DNA of 64,000 bases from JADJLQ01 sp038251405 (GCA_038251405.1 JBBSBH010000006.1:62001-126000); one strand, 5' to 3'; positions 17,401-25,950 are shown, counted from the stretch's first letter. Notes: generated by a model not told the origin, from the sequence alone. Translations and numbers: made by a program.

Positions 17401-17918
17401 ACTACGGTGAAGTACAAGCGATTGATTGGCTTCTAAGCTATTTTAAAAAATCCCCCGGTTATAAAAACTTTGTTGATTATTGGCCACAGGGGGATATTGA
17501 TCAAAAACAAATTGGTATAATAACATTCTACGGTGCACAGGCTGGGTTATTAAATAAATTAAAAGACAAATATCCTGAAGTTCCACTAAGAATTTCACCA
17601 GTTGACCGTTTTCAGGGAATGGAGAGGAATATCGTAATAGTGTCTCTGGTAAGAAGCAACTTGATTGCAGAATTTCCTAATCAAGCTCCTAATTTGGAAG
17701 CATATCCTGAGAACGGATATCCTTCTCAAGATAGTTTGGGCTTTGCAGAATTTCCCAACCGATTGAATGTGGCACTGTCCAGGGCTAAAAGGTTACTAAT
17801 AATAGTTGGGAACTCAAAGCATTTTACCACGAAACCAATTTATAAAAAAGTTTATGAAACAATTCAGCAACATCCTAATGGTGCTGTAAAAACATTTGAT
17901 GCCAAATTCTTAAAATAA
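14412..17918 (+). CDS. Superfamily 1 (UPF1/DNA2-like) helicase with long N-terminal extension
   Basis: The protein has 1168 residues. The C-terminal half is an SF1B helicase: Walker A IQGPPGTGKST near residue 618, VVQDEASKA near 827, GDHRQLPPM near 855, VQYRMHPAI near 930, VDRFQGMERNIVIVSLVRS near 1063 and NVALSRAKRLLIIVGN near 1118. The first 600 residues contain no motif I recognise. Its stop overlaps the start of the DarT-fusion gene (TAATG), so the two are translationally coupled. AAA_11/AAA_12 helicases occur in several defence systems (for example Zorya-, Hachiman- or BREX-accessory-like genes). By position this one may sense or process invading DNA for the DarT protein, which modifies single-stranded DNA. 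That role is inference. Confidence 0.85.
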   Translation: MSTINSWKAFIKAQEVFVNQYSEPFIIEYKKSDKEGIAHFVIQQKNPLSNILSYLERSFPGIIENDIKIKDGYLLYDSSRTPQHKEELKEIADANYFEFDYKPCFSGYVSLKENPYKWLEEINGQQPNKDGQIVATISDIKRIDDKIESLIGFSRSPIIGGIFKVRPSKYYIDKQFKIVSSYLTGTLGIQSISCHGYFSNLIIQDIFLKEAALNFIKLNSAYHKSHHRLIFTIKEEIFQKFLETKKSKKIFFSSEDKKNDKMGIILPTPSNNEFHLTYESDISLADLRFEIYHFKKVFERYFGVDSFNIKHQHTFQIEQRLFFEQFQNSIQDERFNVSNDKETISFDFTNEDELNSGIESLSALQIADIDNKGAEHGFKIKLQYGSPLLSIQDELQQIPAIKTKLSTNGLKLSFFCFFDNHDLLQLLVAKLKDTIDPLLNENMQYEFEELQVGKLKYFLSYNQEDYEAEINSKFNYLRGEEISIWDATKPLPFGSIVKLNYPNIQIDMESMKEEICVSSHTSLVACILKGERDKIKRLSNTIDIIFSTNKQKILNEKLRAILMDSSKAESFHGDIKRTADYEKSLNEIDSSLLSKNINERQKEAIAKCLLAMDFFLIQGPPGTGKSTAIAELIWQHIRSNISVKKEPYKILVTSETNLAVDNALDKLRSKSHLLIKPLRFGSDDKLDKEGRRFSLESIKQWVLFGNKELVEDKSATNILQDWITLIGNRALTKKTIENGELSDRWISYLNKSNESLRSIFFEKYVQNVNVIGATCSSIGKENSEQKFTRFFSDYCNVVHTKEYDAFRLSINKNTIAALKKKNIEFDLVVQDEASKASPPELALPCLYGKKAVVIGDHRQLPPMVDTNEFIDNLKMMSKKTKDDKNRTEINNLISYIKRNMDEFSISHFEKLFIGIDNNLKSSFNVQYRMHPAINETIKQFYLADGGLECGIPDEIADSEDMSHPLNRHHGVTANKKTHVIWLDVNTPEIKSGTSRVNYGEVQAIDWLLSYFKKSPGYKNFVDYWPQGDIDQKQIGIITFYGAQAGLLNKLKDKYPEVPLRISPVDRFQGMERNIVIVSLVRSNLIAEFPNQAPNLEAYPENGYPSQDSLGFAEFPNRLNVALSRAKRLLIIVGNSKHFTTKPIYKKVYETIQQHPNGAVKTFDAKFLK

Positions 17919-20900
17919 TGAAGTTAATAACCATAAATGAGGATTGGCCAATAAGGGTTGCAAAGCATAAGGTGCTTTACAGAAAAGCATTTCCGCTAAA
18001 TGATCTTGACACTATTATTCTTTCATTCCTGAGCTTGCATAATGATACAATTAGTTACAATGCTTTAGGTTGCACTTTAGGCTTCGCTGTTGAGGCAAAT
18101 GAAGCTGAACAAGTTTATTTTGACTTAGCTGAAGCAGCTATTTTCTCGTCATTGCTTGATACATTATTAGAATATCATTTGATTTCAATTTATAATAATG
18201 AAGAAGGTGCTCAGATAATTTCTACAACACAATGGGGTATAGAAGCAAGATTAAAGGGAGTAAAGCATTTGTTTTACGAAGGTATTGTCGGCCTAAATGA
18301 GCACTACCTCCTATTTGATTGGGAAGGTGTCGATAACCTATTCAATTTTACAAAACATATCCTTTTTTCAGAAATAAGTAACTCGAAGGAAGTAAAACCC
18401 TATTTGTTTAATTTGGAAGAACAAGTGGGCAATATTTTTCTTCAAAAGGCATTACTCAATCTCAATTCAAATCAGGTAGCAAATAGTAATATTGAAGTAC
18501 AGTGTGTAAACGAGCTTGTTATTAATTATGAAAAAATTGTATCAAATGTTTCGCTTTCATTACAGCAATTAGATAATGAATACAGCATCCAAGTAGCTTT
18601 AAATGATATTCCCTCATCTGATTTAGATACTATAATAAAAAAGGATTCAAACTTAAATTTGTATTCAGATTGGCTTCTGTTGCTTCGTTATCAGGTATAT
18701 CTGAGAGATACTGAAATTATACAAGCGACTGATATAGTTCAATTCCAAAAACATGTCAACTGGCAAAAAATACTAAGCGATTCAAGAGTTATATGGGACA
18801 ATAATTGGTTTGAACTGTTGTCGAGTGAAGATGTTACAAGTAACGCAGTGTGGTATCAGGTAATACAGAATTGTCCAGATGAAGTATTGATATTGAATAT
18901 CGAGGCTTATGCTGATTACTGGGATTGGTCTCGCCTTTCAAAGAAAGTCGAAATACCATACATTATAAATACCATCAATCAATTTCCCTGGGATATTGAT
19001 GTATTTCTGGAAAGAATTGACCAAAAAGAACTGGAACAGTTATTAACAACAATTACGGACGTTAATGCAATTGATAATTGGAAAAATGTTACAAAAAGAG
19101 TTTCATTTGAATTTATAGAAAGTAAAATTCAATCATTGCCTTTTGACCTTCACACTCTAATAGCTTTAGGTGAAATACAGTCAGGGTATATAATTCTGAA
19201 TAACCCACAGTTAAACTGGGATTGGGCACTTATCAGTTCTACCTTTTCAATAAATTATTTCATTTTTAATTTTGATACTCTATCTCCACACATTGACACT
19301 ATTTCAGTAGTTAGCAGGTTACTAAGAAATGAGGATGATTTTAAATTATCATTCGACGAATCTAAATTCGGCTCGTATTTGATTACTTCCATCAAGAGAA
19401 CCAACTTTAAAATTGGAAGGGATCAGGATGTGATTTTAAATTCAGAAACATTTAATTTTTTATCTGATAATGACTTATTTTTTTGGGGCAATGAAAATAT
19501 TCCCGGAATAGAAGCAAATCATAATTTAAAGTGGTCATCAGACCTATTTGAAAAATATAGCAGCTTAGTTAAAAATCATGCTGGCTTTGATAATGTATCC
19601 CTTTCTGTTGATAATATCTCTATAGTTGAGTTTAATGAAACATTTCCTTGGAACTTTAGGACTCTTTGTAATCGAAAAGACTTAAAATGGTCTTATGAAT
19701 TTATTCGCAAGCACCAAGATAAGTTAGCGCTAAATATATTAATCAATAGCATTCCATCGGAACTTGTGGCTGATAATTTGGCTTTCTTTATTCAATGGGC
19801 AGTTGAAAAGGAGATGCTGGCAATAATATCAAAGCATGTATCGACTGAGTTTACTTTCGAACAAATATTACTAAATCGGGTACTCCTTAGTTCTCATAGC
19901 ATTGCTATTAATTGGGGTTCAGTTCTTAGAGAGGCATCGGTAGAATCTCTTAATAAAATTGTATTATCAGATGAGGATGAATTATTAGAATTGCCATCTG
20001 CTGATGATTTGAGAAATCATTTATCAAATAAATGTGAGCTTGACTTCATTTTTGATAATCCTGACCTTTTCTGGGATTGGAGTTTAGTAACTAAAGAAAG
20101 AATAAGCTCTGAGTTATTATTGGATGATGATTTTCAAGTTGAATATGCTTCATACATTCATTGGCCTTATTTAATTGATAAATTCATTTCTCCAATAGAC
20201 TTAACCCCAAAAAACAAATTACCATCGCTGGCAGTTTTGATTTCACAGTCACCAGAATCTGTTATAAATGAGTCATGGTCAGTTATCACAAAAAAAATAT
20301 TGCCTAACGACCTTTGGAGATATATCGAAGAGACTATTCAATTTGATATTTTCACCTGGGACTGGAATTATATCAGTTCGTCAAAAGTTATTCCAATTGA
20401 TCATAGATTTCTATCTACTTATTCAGAGAAAATAAATTGGAAGCTGCTTTCAACTAATAGCACTCTTTCTTCTTCTTTTCAGTTCAACAAAGTGGTTTAC
20501 CAAGATATGCGCCAATGGCTGGATAGAACGCTTGAATATCTGTATGCTTATAAGGAGGAATGGCATTTTGGTTTACTCAGTAATATTAATAATCTTACTT
20601 GGAACGAAAGAATCATTTCGGAATTCGAGGACAAGTGGGATTGGAATATCCTTTCAACAGTAAGTCCTTTGCTTACCAACTCCAATATAGAAAAAAGAGT
20701 AACCGAGTTTGATGCAAGGCGCCTAAGGAGGTTTTCAAATCTAATTGATTGGGGGGCATTATCTGCTCGTTTTGAAGTGACATTACAACCAGCGTTAGTA
20801 GACAATTTTATCAACCACCCCTGGAATTGGGAAAAATTATCTTTGCACCCTCGTTTTGAGTTAACGAAGGAGTTTGTTTTAGAAAACAACTCAAAAGCTT

Positions 20901-22636
20901 GGAGTTATCATGATTTATCTTCTCACAATTTTTTAAAAATAGACAAAGACCTTGTACTTCAACTAAATGATAAAGATTGGGATTTTAGTTTGTTTTCAAA
21001 GGCAAATTGGATTGACAATGATACCTTACTCACACTGTCAGATAAGCAATGGGATTGGTCGCTATTGAGCATCAACAAAAACTTGATCTTTGATTTAAAT
21101 TTATTAAAACTGTTTGTATCTCAAACGGATTCAAATTGGAATTATGTTCTGCTAAGTGATTCCTTACACATCACACCAGACTCAATTAAATTATTGGTTA
21201 GTAATGATATTTTGAATTTAGAACGATGGGATTCTCTTTCAAAACATAAAAGTTTAGATTTTCAGCAACACCCTCAGTTGTTGTCAGAATACAAAAACAA
21301 TTGGGATTGGGAAACATTAATCAAATACTGGAAACTCGATTTCAATAACGTTACAATACTTTCCGATTATCAGGATAACATAGAATGGAAATTGTTATGT
21401 AATTCAGAACAATTTTCACCATCCCCTGAAATACTCCTAAAATTCAAGCGGTTTTTAAACTGGAAGATTTTATCTGGGTTGGTGGTGTTTGATATTAATG
21501 GATTACGTTTGTTTAAAGACTTTTTGGATTGGGAATATATTTCTCAAAACACATCAATTTATTTCACAATTGAGATGGTTGAAGAGTTTAAAATGTACTG
21601 GGATTATTTCAATCTGAGAGAAAATATTTCAATTCCATTAAACATAAGAGAGCATATAATTCAGATAATAAACGATATTCCTGAATTAGAACTCTATTTA
21701 AAACTTAAAGCTAAACACTCAAGTTGGTCAGGTTATATTTATCATTTTACGCATCTTACAAATGCTATTGAAATAATTAATAATAAAAAAATTCTCAGCA
21801 GGAATAAAGCCACTGGTTTTGCAGATGCGGCAGGTTCTGTAGTAGGTAGACGAAATACGGCTCATGAATTTGCCCGTTTCTATTTCAGACCTCAAACACC
21901 TACACAATTTTATAATGAATGTTTGGGTTTAGATATAAACGATAAATATTATGAAAGTGCATTAAGATTAGGTTTGCCTAAATGCCCAATTCCTGTTTTC
22001 TTTCGATTCAATTTACAGGAAGTTTTATTGAAGCTGCGTGATAAATGTTATATGAGTAACGGTAACATGCAAACAAATTGGGCAGTTGTTCAGCCGGTCT
22101 TGCAAATGTTATCTAAGTTTAATTTTAGCGATGTATACAGCACAATATTCAATACATCTGATGGCGATTATAAAACCTATATTAACTATTCACAACAAGA
22201 GTTTTTAATAAAAGATGAATTTGATTTTACTAACATCTTAAATTTTGATATTATAGTAAGAAGCCAAAGTGATAAGGAAGAATTGATAAGAAGGATTGGG
22301 GAAAGAAATCAATGCCTTAATAGAATCAAAGTTTCTTCTCATAATGACGATATTTACCACAATCAAAACAAGGATATTGAATGTGAATACAGCGATGGTG
22401 TATTGGATATTTCAACAAATTATAGTGGCAATGGGTACAAATCAGGAATGTTTATCATTCATTTCCCAACGGGTACAAAATATGAAATGATTAGTGGCAT
22501 TGTTTTCAATGCAACGGAATCAATGATATATGCTTATCCAAGGCTTAATATCAAATTTGAAAACCACACTTCTTTGAAAGTTTACTTTCAGGATGAAATA
22601 GGAAGCACAAAATGGGAACTTTATAATTTGAATTAA
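17918..22636 (+). CDS. darT: Giant DarT-type ADP-ribosyltransferase fused to a Trp-rich repeat array
   Basis: The 1572-residue protein starts with about 150 residues resembling a winged-helix pair. From about residue 270 to 1235 it carries a repeat of roughly 24-28 residues with core W-x-W/F/Y-x-x-L-S (WDWSRLS, WDWNILS, WNWEKLS, WDWSLLS), about 25 copies. A DarT domain (DUF4433 family) follows at about 1271-1455: IYHFTHLTNAIEII, ARFYFRPQTPTQFYNE, CPIPVFFRFNLQEVL and QQEFLI with likely catalytic Glu1428. A beta-rich tail ends the protein. DarT ADP-ribosylates thymidine in single-stranded DNA; typical DarT has about 200 residues, so the N-terminal 1250 are extra. DarG lies one base downstream. 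The repeats may form a solenoid sensor (inference). Confidence 0.85.
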   Translation: MKLITINEDWPIRVAKHKVLYRKAFPLNDLDTIILSFLSLHNDTISYNALGCTLGFAVEANEAEQVYFDLAEAAIFSSLLDTLLEYHLISIYNNEEGAQIISTTQWGIEARLKGVKHLFYEGIVGLNEHYLLFDWEGVDNLFNFTKHILFSEISNSKEVKPYLFNLEEQVGNIFLQKALLNLNSNQVANSNIEVQCVNELVINYEKIVSNVSLSLQQLDNEYSIQVALNDIPSSDLDTIIKKDSNLNLYSDWLLLLRYQVYLRDTEIIQATDIVQFQKHVNWQKILSDSRVIWDNNWFELLSSEDVTSNAVWYQVIQNCPDEVLILNIEAYADYWDWSRLSKKVEIPYIINTINQFPWDIDVFLERIDQKELEQLLTTITDVNAIDNWKNVTKRVSFEFIESKIQSLPFDLHTLIALGEIQSGYIILNNPQLNWDWALISSTFSINYFIFNFDTLSPHIDTISVVSRLLRNEDDFKLSFDESKFGSYLITSIKRTNFKIGRDQDVILNSETFNFLSDNDLFFWGNENIPGIEANHNLKWSSDLFEKYSSLVKNHAGFDNVSLSVDNISIVEFNETFPWNFRTLCNRKDLKWSYEFIRKHQDKLALNILINSIPSELVADNLAFFIQWAVEKEMLAIISKHVSTEFTFEQILLNRVLLSSHSIAINWGSVLREASVESLNKIVLSDEDELLELPSADDLRNHLSNKCELDFIFDNPDLFWDWSLVTKERISSELLLDDDFQVEYASYIHWPYLIDKFISPIDLTPKNKLPSLAVLISQSPESVINESWSVITKKILPNDLWRYIEETIQFDIFTWDWNYISSSKVIPIDHRFLSTYSEKINWKLLSTNSTLSSSFQFNKVVYQDMRQWLDRTLEYLYAYKEEWHFGLLSNINNLTWNERIISEFEDKWDWNILSTVSPLLTNSNIEKRVTEFDARRLRRFSNLIDWGALSARFEVTLQPALVDNFINHPWNWEKLSLHPRFELTKEFVLENNSKAWSYHDLSSHNFLKIDKDLVLQLNDKDWDFSLFSKANWIDNDTLLTLSDKQWDWSLLSINKNLIFDLNLLKLFVSQTDSNWNYVLLSDSLHITPDSIKLLVSNDILNLERWDSLSKHKSLDFQQHPQLLSEYKNNWDWETLIKYWKLDFNNVTILSDYQDNIEWKLLCNSEQFSPSPEILLKFKRFLNWKILSGLVVFDINGLRLFKDFLDWEYISQNTSIYFTIEMVEEFKMYWDYFNLRENISIPLNIREHIIQIINDIPELELYLKLKAKHSSWSGYIYHFTHLTNAIEIINNKKILSRNKATGFADAAGSVVGRRNTAHEFARFYFRPQTPTQFYNECLGLDINDKYYESALRLGLPKCPIPVFFRFNLQEVLLKLRDKCYMSNGNMQTNWAVVQPVLQMLSKFNFSDVYSTIFNTSDGDYKTYINYSQQEFLIKDEFDFTNILNFDIIVRSQSDKEELIRRIGERNQCLNRIKVSSHNDDIYHNQNKDIECEYSDGVLDISTNYSGNGYKSGMFIIHFPTGTKYEMISGIVFNATESMIYAYPRLNIKFENHTSLKVYFQDEIGSTKWELYNLN

Positions 22637-22637
22637 A

Positions 22638-23327
22638 ATGGCAGTTGACTTAGTTAAAGGGAATATATTTAATACAAAAGCTCAGGTAGTAGTGAATACC
22701 GTTAACTGTGTCGGGGTTATGGGCAAAGGGATTGCATTGGTGTATAAACTTAGGTATCCTAAAATGTTTGATCTATATCAAGAGCATTGTAAGTCAAATT
22801 TAATTGGAATTGGAAAACTGTGGCTTTATAAAGGTGAGCAGGATGCACCTTGGGTTTTGAATTTTCCAACCAAATTTCATTGGAAGTACCCAAGCAAGTT
22901 AGAATACGTTGAAAAAGGATTGCAAAAATTTTTTGATTCATATATGGACCACGGTATTACTTCAATCGCATTTCCCTTACTTGGTGCCCATAATGGTGGT
23001 TTAGATAGGAACGAAGTCTATCAACTTATGAATAGTTATTTATCAAGATGTGAAATAGCAGTTGAAATATTTGAGTACGATCCATCAGCACCAGATGATT
23101 TGTTTGAATCATTTGCGGCTAAATGGAAGTCATTTAGTTCTGCTCAAATACAAAAAGTTACAGGAATCAGGAAGGACAGGATAAATACAGTATCAACGGT
23201 CATCGAAAGTAAAAAAATTAAATCCATGATTGATTTGATAAATGAGCCAGGAATTGGCTTAGTAACGATGGAAAAATGCTTTTCATTTATCATGAAAGGT
23301 GAATCACAGAAATTATTGTTCGATTAA
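22638..23327 (+). CDS. darG: DarG-type macrodomain antitoxin
   Basis: Residues 1-155 form a macrodomain of the DarG/TARG1-like class: VKGNIFNTKAQVVVNTVNCVGVMGKGIA, WVLNFPTK, and SIAFPLLGAHNGGLDRNEV. These macrodomains hydrolyse ADP-ribose from thymidine in DNA and so reverse DarT. The last 75 residues (W-K-S-F...GIGLVTMEKCFSF) form a helical tail of the kind seen in DarG, which in known pairs contacts the toxin. The gene starts one base after the DarT-fusion stop. Toxin-before-antitoxin order matches darTG operons. It supports the DarT assignment of the upstream protein independently. No further gene follows on this strand before mobile-element debris. Confidence 0.88.
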   Translation: MAVDLVKGNIFNTKAQVVVNTVNCVGVMGKGIALVYKLRYPKMFDLYQEHCKSNLIGIGKLWLYKGEQDAPWVLNFPTKFHWKYPSKLEYVEKGLQKFFDSYMDHGITSIAFPLLGAHNGGLDRNEVYQLMNSYLSRCEIAVEIFEYDPSAPDDLFESFAAKWKSFSSAQIQKVTGIRKDRINTVSTVIESKKIKSMIDLINEPGIGLVTMEKCFSFIMKGESQKLLFD

Positions 23328-23377
23328 TAGTGGTGTTCGATCGCCCCTTCGATAAATGCTGCATACCTTAAATGAAA

Positions 23378-23700
23378 CTACCTGAGTATAGATATCAACG
23401 TTTTCAAATCCAGCGATTGGTACAGTTTAATGGAATACCCACCGGGTGTTTGTATTTCAATACCAGGCGATGCAATATTCCGGTTAATATTGAAACGGGG
23501 ATAAATTTATTATGACCCTTTTTACCTTCGCCGCTTTCTATCCGATTATATACTCCAAGCCAATACTGTAGTCGATGATAAGGGATGCTTTGTTCCGAGC
23601 AAAATTCCCGGCAATTCATCCCACTTATTTTCCAATTTGAAATCATGGCCATTCCTTGTTCTCTGCTGGTTTGTGCTTTTTTCATTTGTTTTTTTATCAA
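23378..23700 (-). pseudogene. tnpA: IS66-family tnpA remnant, frameshifted
   Basis: The minus strand encodes an IS66 accessory protein: SREQGMAMISNWKISGMNCREFCSEQ and YHRLQYWLGVY, the usual HTH region. The intact frame runs from 23700 to 23404, but its last 25 residues look random. The true C-terminus, GIEIQTPGGYSIKLYQSLDLK then TLISILR and a stop, continues in another frame to 23378. A frameshift therefore lies near 23475-23505. No tnpB or tnpC neighbours are present, so this is a dead fragment. It marks the right edge of the defence module. Confidence 0.75.
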
Positions 23701-23761
23701 ACCTAAGCAGCTTTATAGATTCATACAAGAGGTACTTCGTCGGATGGATACGTTTAAATTC

Positions 23762-23820
23762 TCAAATCATATATCGTAACTCGTATATCGTACTTCGTAA
23801 TTGAAAATTGATAATTGAAC
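23762..23820 (+). repeat. AT-rich degenerate heptamer stretch
   Basis: Variants of a 7-bp unit (ATCGTAA, CTCGTAT, ATCGTAC, TTCGTAA, then AATTGAA, AATTGAT) follow one another. They are related in sequence to the repeats at 25801-25905. Together with the IS66 remnant they fill the gap before the next gene. Confidence 0.5.
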
Positions 23821-23905
23821 TATTTCTTCCCCAACTTGGGTACATCTTGGGAATCAAAGCTCACCAAATCGCCTTCTTTTGCACTAAATATAAATCACCA
23901 CAACC

Positions 23906-24175
23906 ATGGCTGTAAATATCCTCACCAAAGAAGACCTCATTGATTTCAGGCACCAATTATTACTTGACATCAAAGCAATCATCCAGGTCAAACAACCAGA
24001 AAAAAGGGAATGGCTCAAAAGCAGCGAAGTAAGAAAGCTCTTAAAGATCTCGCCCGGCACACTCCAAAATCTCCGCAGTAAAGGTTCTCTGTCTTTTACC
24101 AGGATCGGCAGCATTATTTACTACAGTTCGGATGATATCAATACACTATTAAACGAAGGTAAAACTGATAACTGA
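23906..24175 (+). CDS. Small helix-turn-helix DNA-binding protein (excisionase/MerR-like)
   Basis: The 89-residue protein has an N-terminal helix and a HTH_17-type winged helix: REWLKSSEVRKLLKISPGTLQNLRSKGSLSFTRIGSIIYY and SSDDINTLL. Proteins of this type are common at the start of Bacteroidota integrative or mobilizable element modules, where they act as excision or transcription factors. The stop lies within a CTGATAA heptamer tract leading to the next gene. With the following replication-like protein and ATPase it looks like part of a mobile element. No integrase is present in the window. Confidence 0.75.
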   Translation: MAVNILTKEDLIDFRHQLLLDIKAIIQVKQPEKREWLKSSEVRKLLKISPGTLQNLRSKGSLSFTRIGSIIYYSSDDINTLLNEGKTDN

Positions 24176-24213
24176 TAACTGATAACTAATAACCAATAAC
24201 CAATAACTGAAAA
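24165..24213 (+). repeat. Seven-unit heptamer tract (CTGATAA/CCAATAA)
   Basis: Seven consecutive 7-mers, CTGATAA three times, CTAATAA, CCAATAA twice and CTGAAAA, occupy exactly 49 bp. The stop codon of the HTH gene lies in the second unit. The tract ends shortly before the next ATG at 24231. It has the same unit length and gene-junction position as the tracts in the BREX operon but a different sequence. Confidence 0.85.
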
Positions 24214-24230
24214 CTCCTCCTCCCTCCTCC

Positions 24231-25130
24231 ATGAACTACATCAAGCATCTCGCCGCCTTCTTCGAAAAAGTCTCTAACGATGACCGGCTCAATCCCACCC
24301 ATATAAGTATGTATGTCTCCCTTTTCCAGTTTTGGAATGCCTGTCGTTTTAGCAACCCCATTACTATCTCACGTGGCGAACTCATGAAGGTTAGTAAGAT
24401 CAGTGCTAAAGCCACCTATCACAAATGCATTCGCGAGCTTAATGACTTTGGTTATTTGCATTACCTCCCATCATTCAATCCATTCAAAGGATCCCTGGTT
24501 TACATGTTCAATTTTCAGTCAAGCGAGATGAATGTAAAAAACGAAGACCTATCTAAAATTGAAACAAGTAAAGAACAAGTACTTTATGCACACCATACTA
24601 AAATTGATACAAGTACTGATCAAGCACAAGAGCCATATATAAACAGTAATAAACATTATAAACAAAATGCGAGTAAACACATAAAAAATCGCACCCTCAA
24701 CACTAGTTCAGAAAATGATCTTGTTTATAATCAAAAAGAAATTCTTGCAACAGTAAAAAAAGAAAACTTGCGCCAAAAGAAAAAGGAAGAACCATCCCGA
24801 GCTCCCGTGCCTGGCCCCGTGAACAATACCACCGAAACTCAAAGGGCGTTCAAGCCTGGTACTCCGTTTACTCCTCCCGATTTGGTGAGTATCCAGGCTT
24901 TTTTCAATAACCAGCAATTCCCATCTATTGAAGCAGAAAAGTTTTATCACCATTTCCAAAGCAATGGCTGGCTGGTAGGCGGCAAAGCTATTATGCATGA
25001 TTGGAAAGCAGCTGCAAGCAAATGGATGCTCAATGTGTCAAATTTCAATATCAATTCGAAGCCTTCCATTTCACCAAAGCCAAATCATCTTCATGTCCCT
25101 ACAAACAAAAATTACAATGAACCCCTTTGA
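24231..25130 (+). CDS. Winged-helix replication/regulatory-like protein of a mobile element
   Basis: The protein has 299 residues. Residues 1-100 look like a winged-helix domain used by DnaD- or Rep-like proteins: HISMYVSLFQFWNACRF, ISRGELMKVSKISAKATYHKCIREL and FGYLHYLPSFNPFKGSLVYMF. The middle (about 110-215) is low in hydrophobics and probably disordered. The end (PPDLVSIQAFFNNQQFP to YHHFQSNGWLVGGKAIMHDWKAAASKWM) resembles the tail motif of phage and mobile-element replication proteins. The next gene, a DnaC-like ATPase, overlaps it by 14 bp, matching an initiator-plus-loader pair. I do not recognise a named family. Confidence 0.6.
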   Translation: MNYIKHLAAFFEKVSNDDRLNPTHISMYVSLFQFWNACRFSNPITISRGELMKVSKISAKATYHKCIRELNDFGYLHYLPSFNPFKGSLVYMFNFQSSEMNVKNEDLSKIETSKEQVLYAHHTKIDTSTDQAQEPYINSNKHYKQNASKHIKNRTLNTSSENDLVYNQKEILATVKKENLRQKKKEEPSRAPVPGPVNNTTETQRAFKPGTPFTPPDLVSIQAFFNNQQFPSIEAEKFYHHFQSNGWLVGGKAIMHDWKAAASKWMLNVSNFNINSKPSISPKPNHLHVPTNKNYNEPL

Positions 25131-25746
25131 AGGCACCTCTGAATTTGACTATTCCAATATTCGGAAATGGCTCCATACAAAAGGCATCGAGACCTATGGC
25201 CCTAAATTTCACCTGTACGAGGATGATATTGAAGTCATTTTATCTCTTTTGTCCTATTTTTTGAGAGATGGCATTACGGCTCCTCAGAGAGATCTTGATC
25301 TCAGGAAGGGCATACTCTTGTCTGGTCCCGTAGGATGCGGCAAAACCAGCCTGATGAGCCTCATGCGCCACTTTTCAACACCAGAGTCCAGGTTTTTCAT
25401 GAAACCCTGCCGAGACATCAGTTTCGAATTCATCGAAGACGGCTTTTCAGTTATTCAGAAATATAGTCGCCGCACTCACTACCAGGACCTGGCCAAGAGC
25501 TATTGCTTTGATGATCTAGGAGTCGAAGGCAGCCTCAAATATTTCGGCAATGAATGCAATGTCATGGCCGAGATCCTTCTCAATCGCTATGATCTATTTG
25601 TTTCCCAGGGCATCATCACTCATGTCACCACCAATCTCTCAGCTTCTGAAATTGAAGCCATCTACGGCAATCGAGTACGGAGTCGCTTCCGCGAACTCTT
25701 CAACCTCATAGCCTTTCCTAACCATTCCAAAGACAAAAGAAAATGA
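25117..25746 (+). CDS. DnaC/IstB-like P-loop ATPase
   Basis: The ATG at 25117 is chosen because it gives a clean 209-residue protein overlapping the upstream stop by 14 bp; the frame stays open further upstream but that part is only antisense to nothing recognisable. Walker A GPVGCGKTSL is near residue 70, Walker B YCFDDLGVEG near 130, and a sensor-like ITHVTTNLSASEIEAIYG with RVRSRFRELFN follows. This is the layout of DnaC-type helicase loaders and IstB-like ATPases. It probably loads a helicase for replication of the mobile element. No transposase partner is nearby, so replication is favoured over transposition. Confidence 0.72.
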   Translation: MNPFEGTSEFDYSNIRKWLHTKGIETYGPKFHLYEDDIEVILSLLSYFLRDGITAPQRDLDLRKGILLSGPVGCGKTSLMSLMRHFSTPESRFFMKPCRDISFEFIEDGFSVIQKYSRRTHYQDLAKSYCFDDLGVEGSLKYFGNECNVMAEILLNRYDLFVSQGIITHVTTNLSASEIEAIYGNRVRSRFRELFNLIAFPNHSKDKRK

Positions 25747-25950
25747 ACCCTTCACCCTTCTTACTTCTCACTCCTCACTTCATACTTCATACTTCATACT
25801 TCAACTCTACATTGTAATTTGTAAATCGTACTTCGAAAATTCTAATTCGTACTTCATCATCCACTTCACATTGTAATTCGTAAATCGTATTTCGAAAATG
25901 CTACTTCTCACTTCACCCTTCTCCCTTCTCCCTCTAAATCGTAAATCACC
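25747..25950 (+). repeat. Gap filled with heptamer and 32-bp direct repeats
   Basis: The gap opens with CTTC-type heptamers (CTTCATA three times around 25779-25800). A 32-bp direct repeat follows, beginning ACATTGTAATT, at 25809-25840 and 25868-25899 with two mismatches. More CTTC-rich units run to the ATG at 25951. The strand is pyrimidine-rich and nearly free of G. No gene or RNA is seen. Confidence 0.7.
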
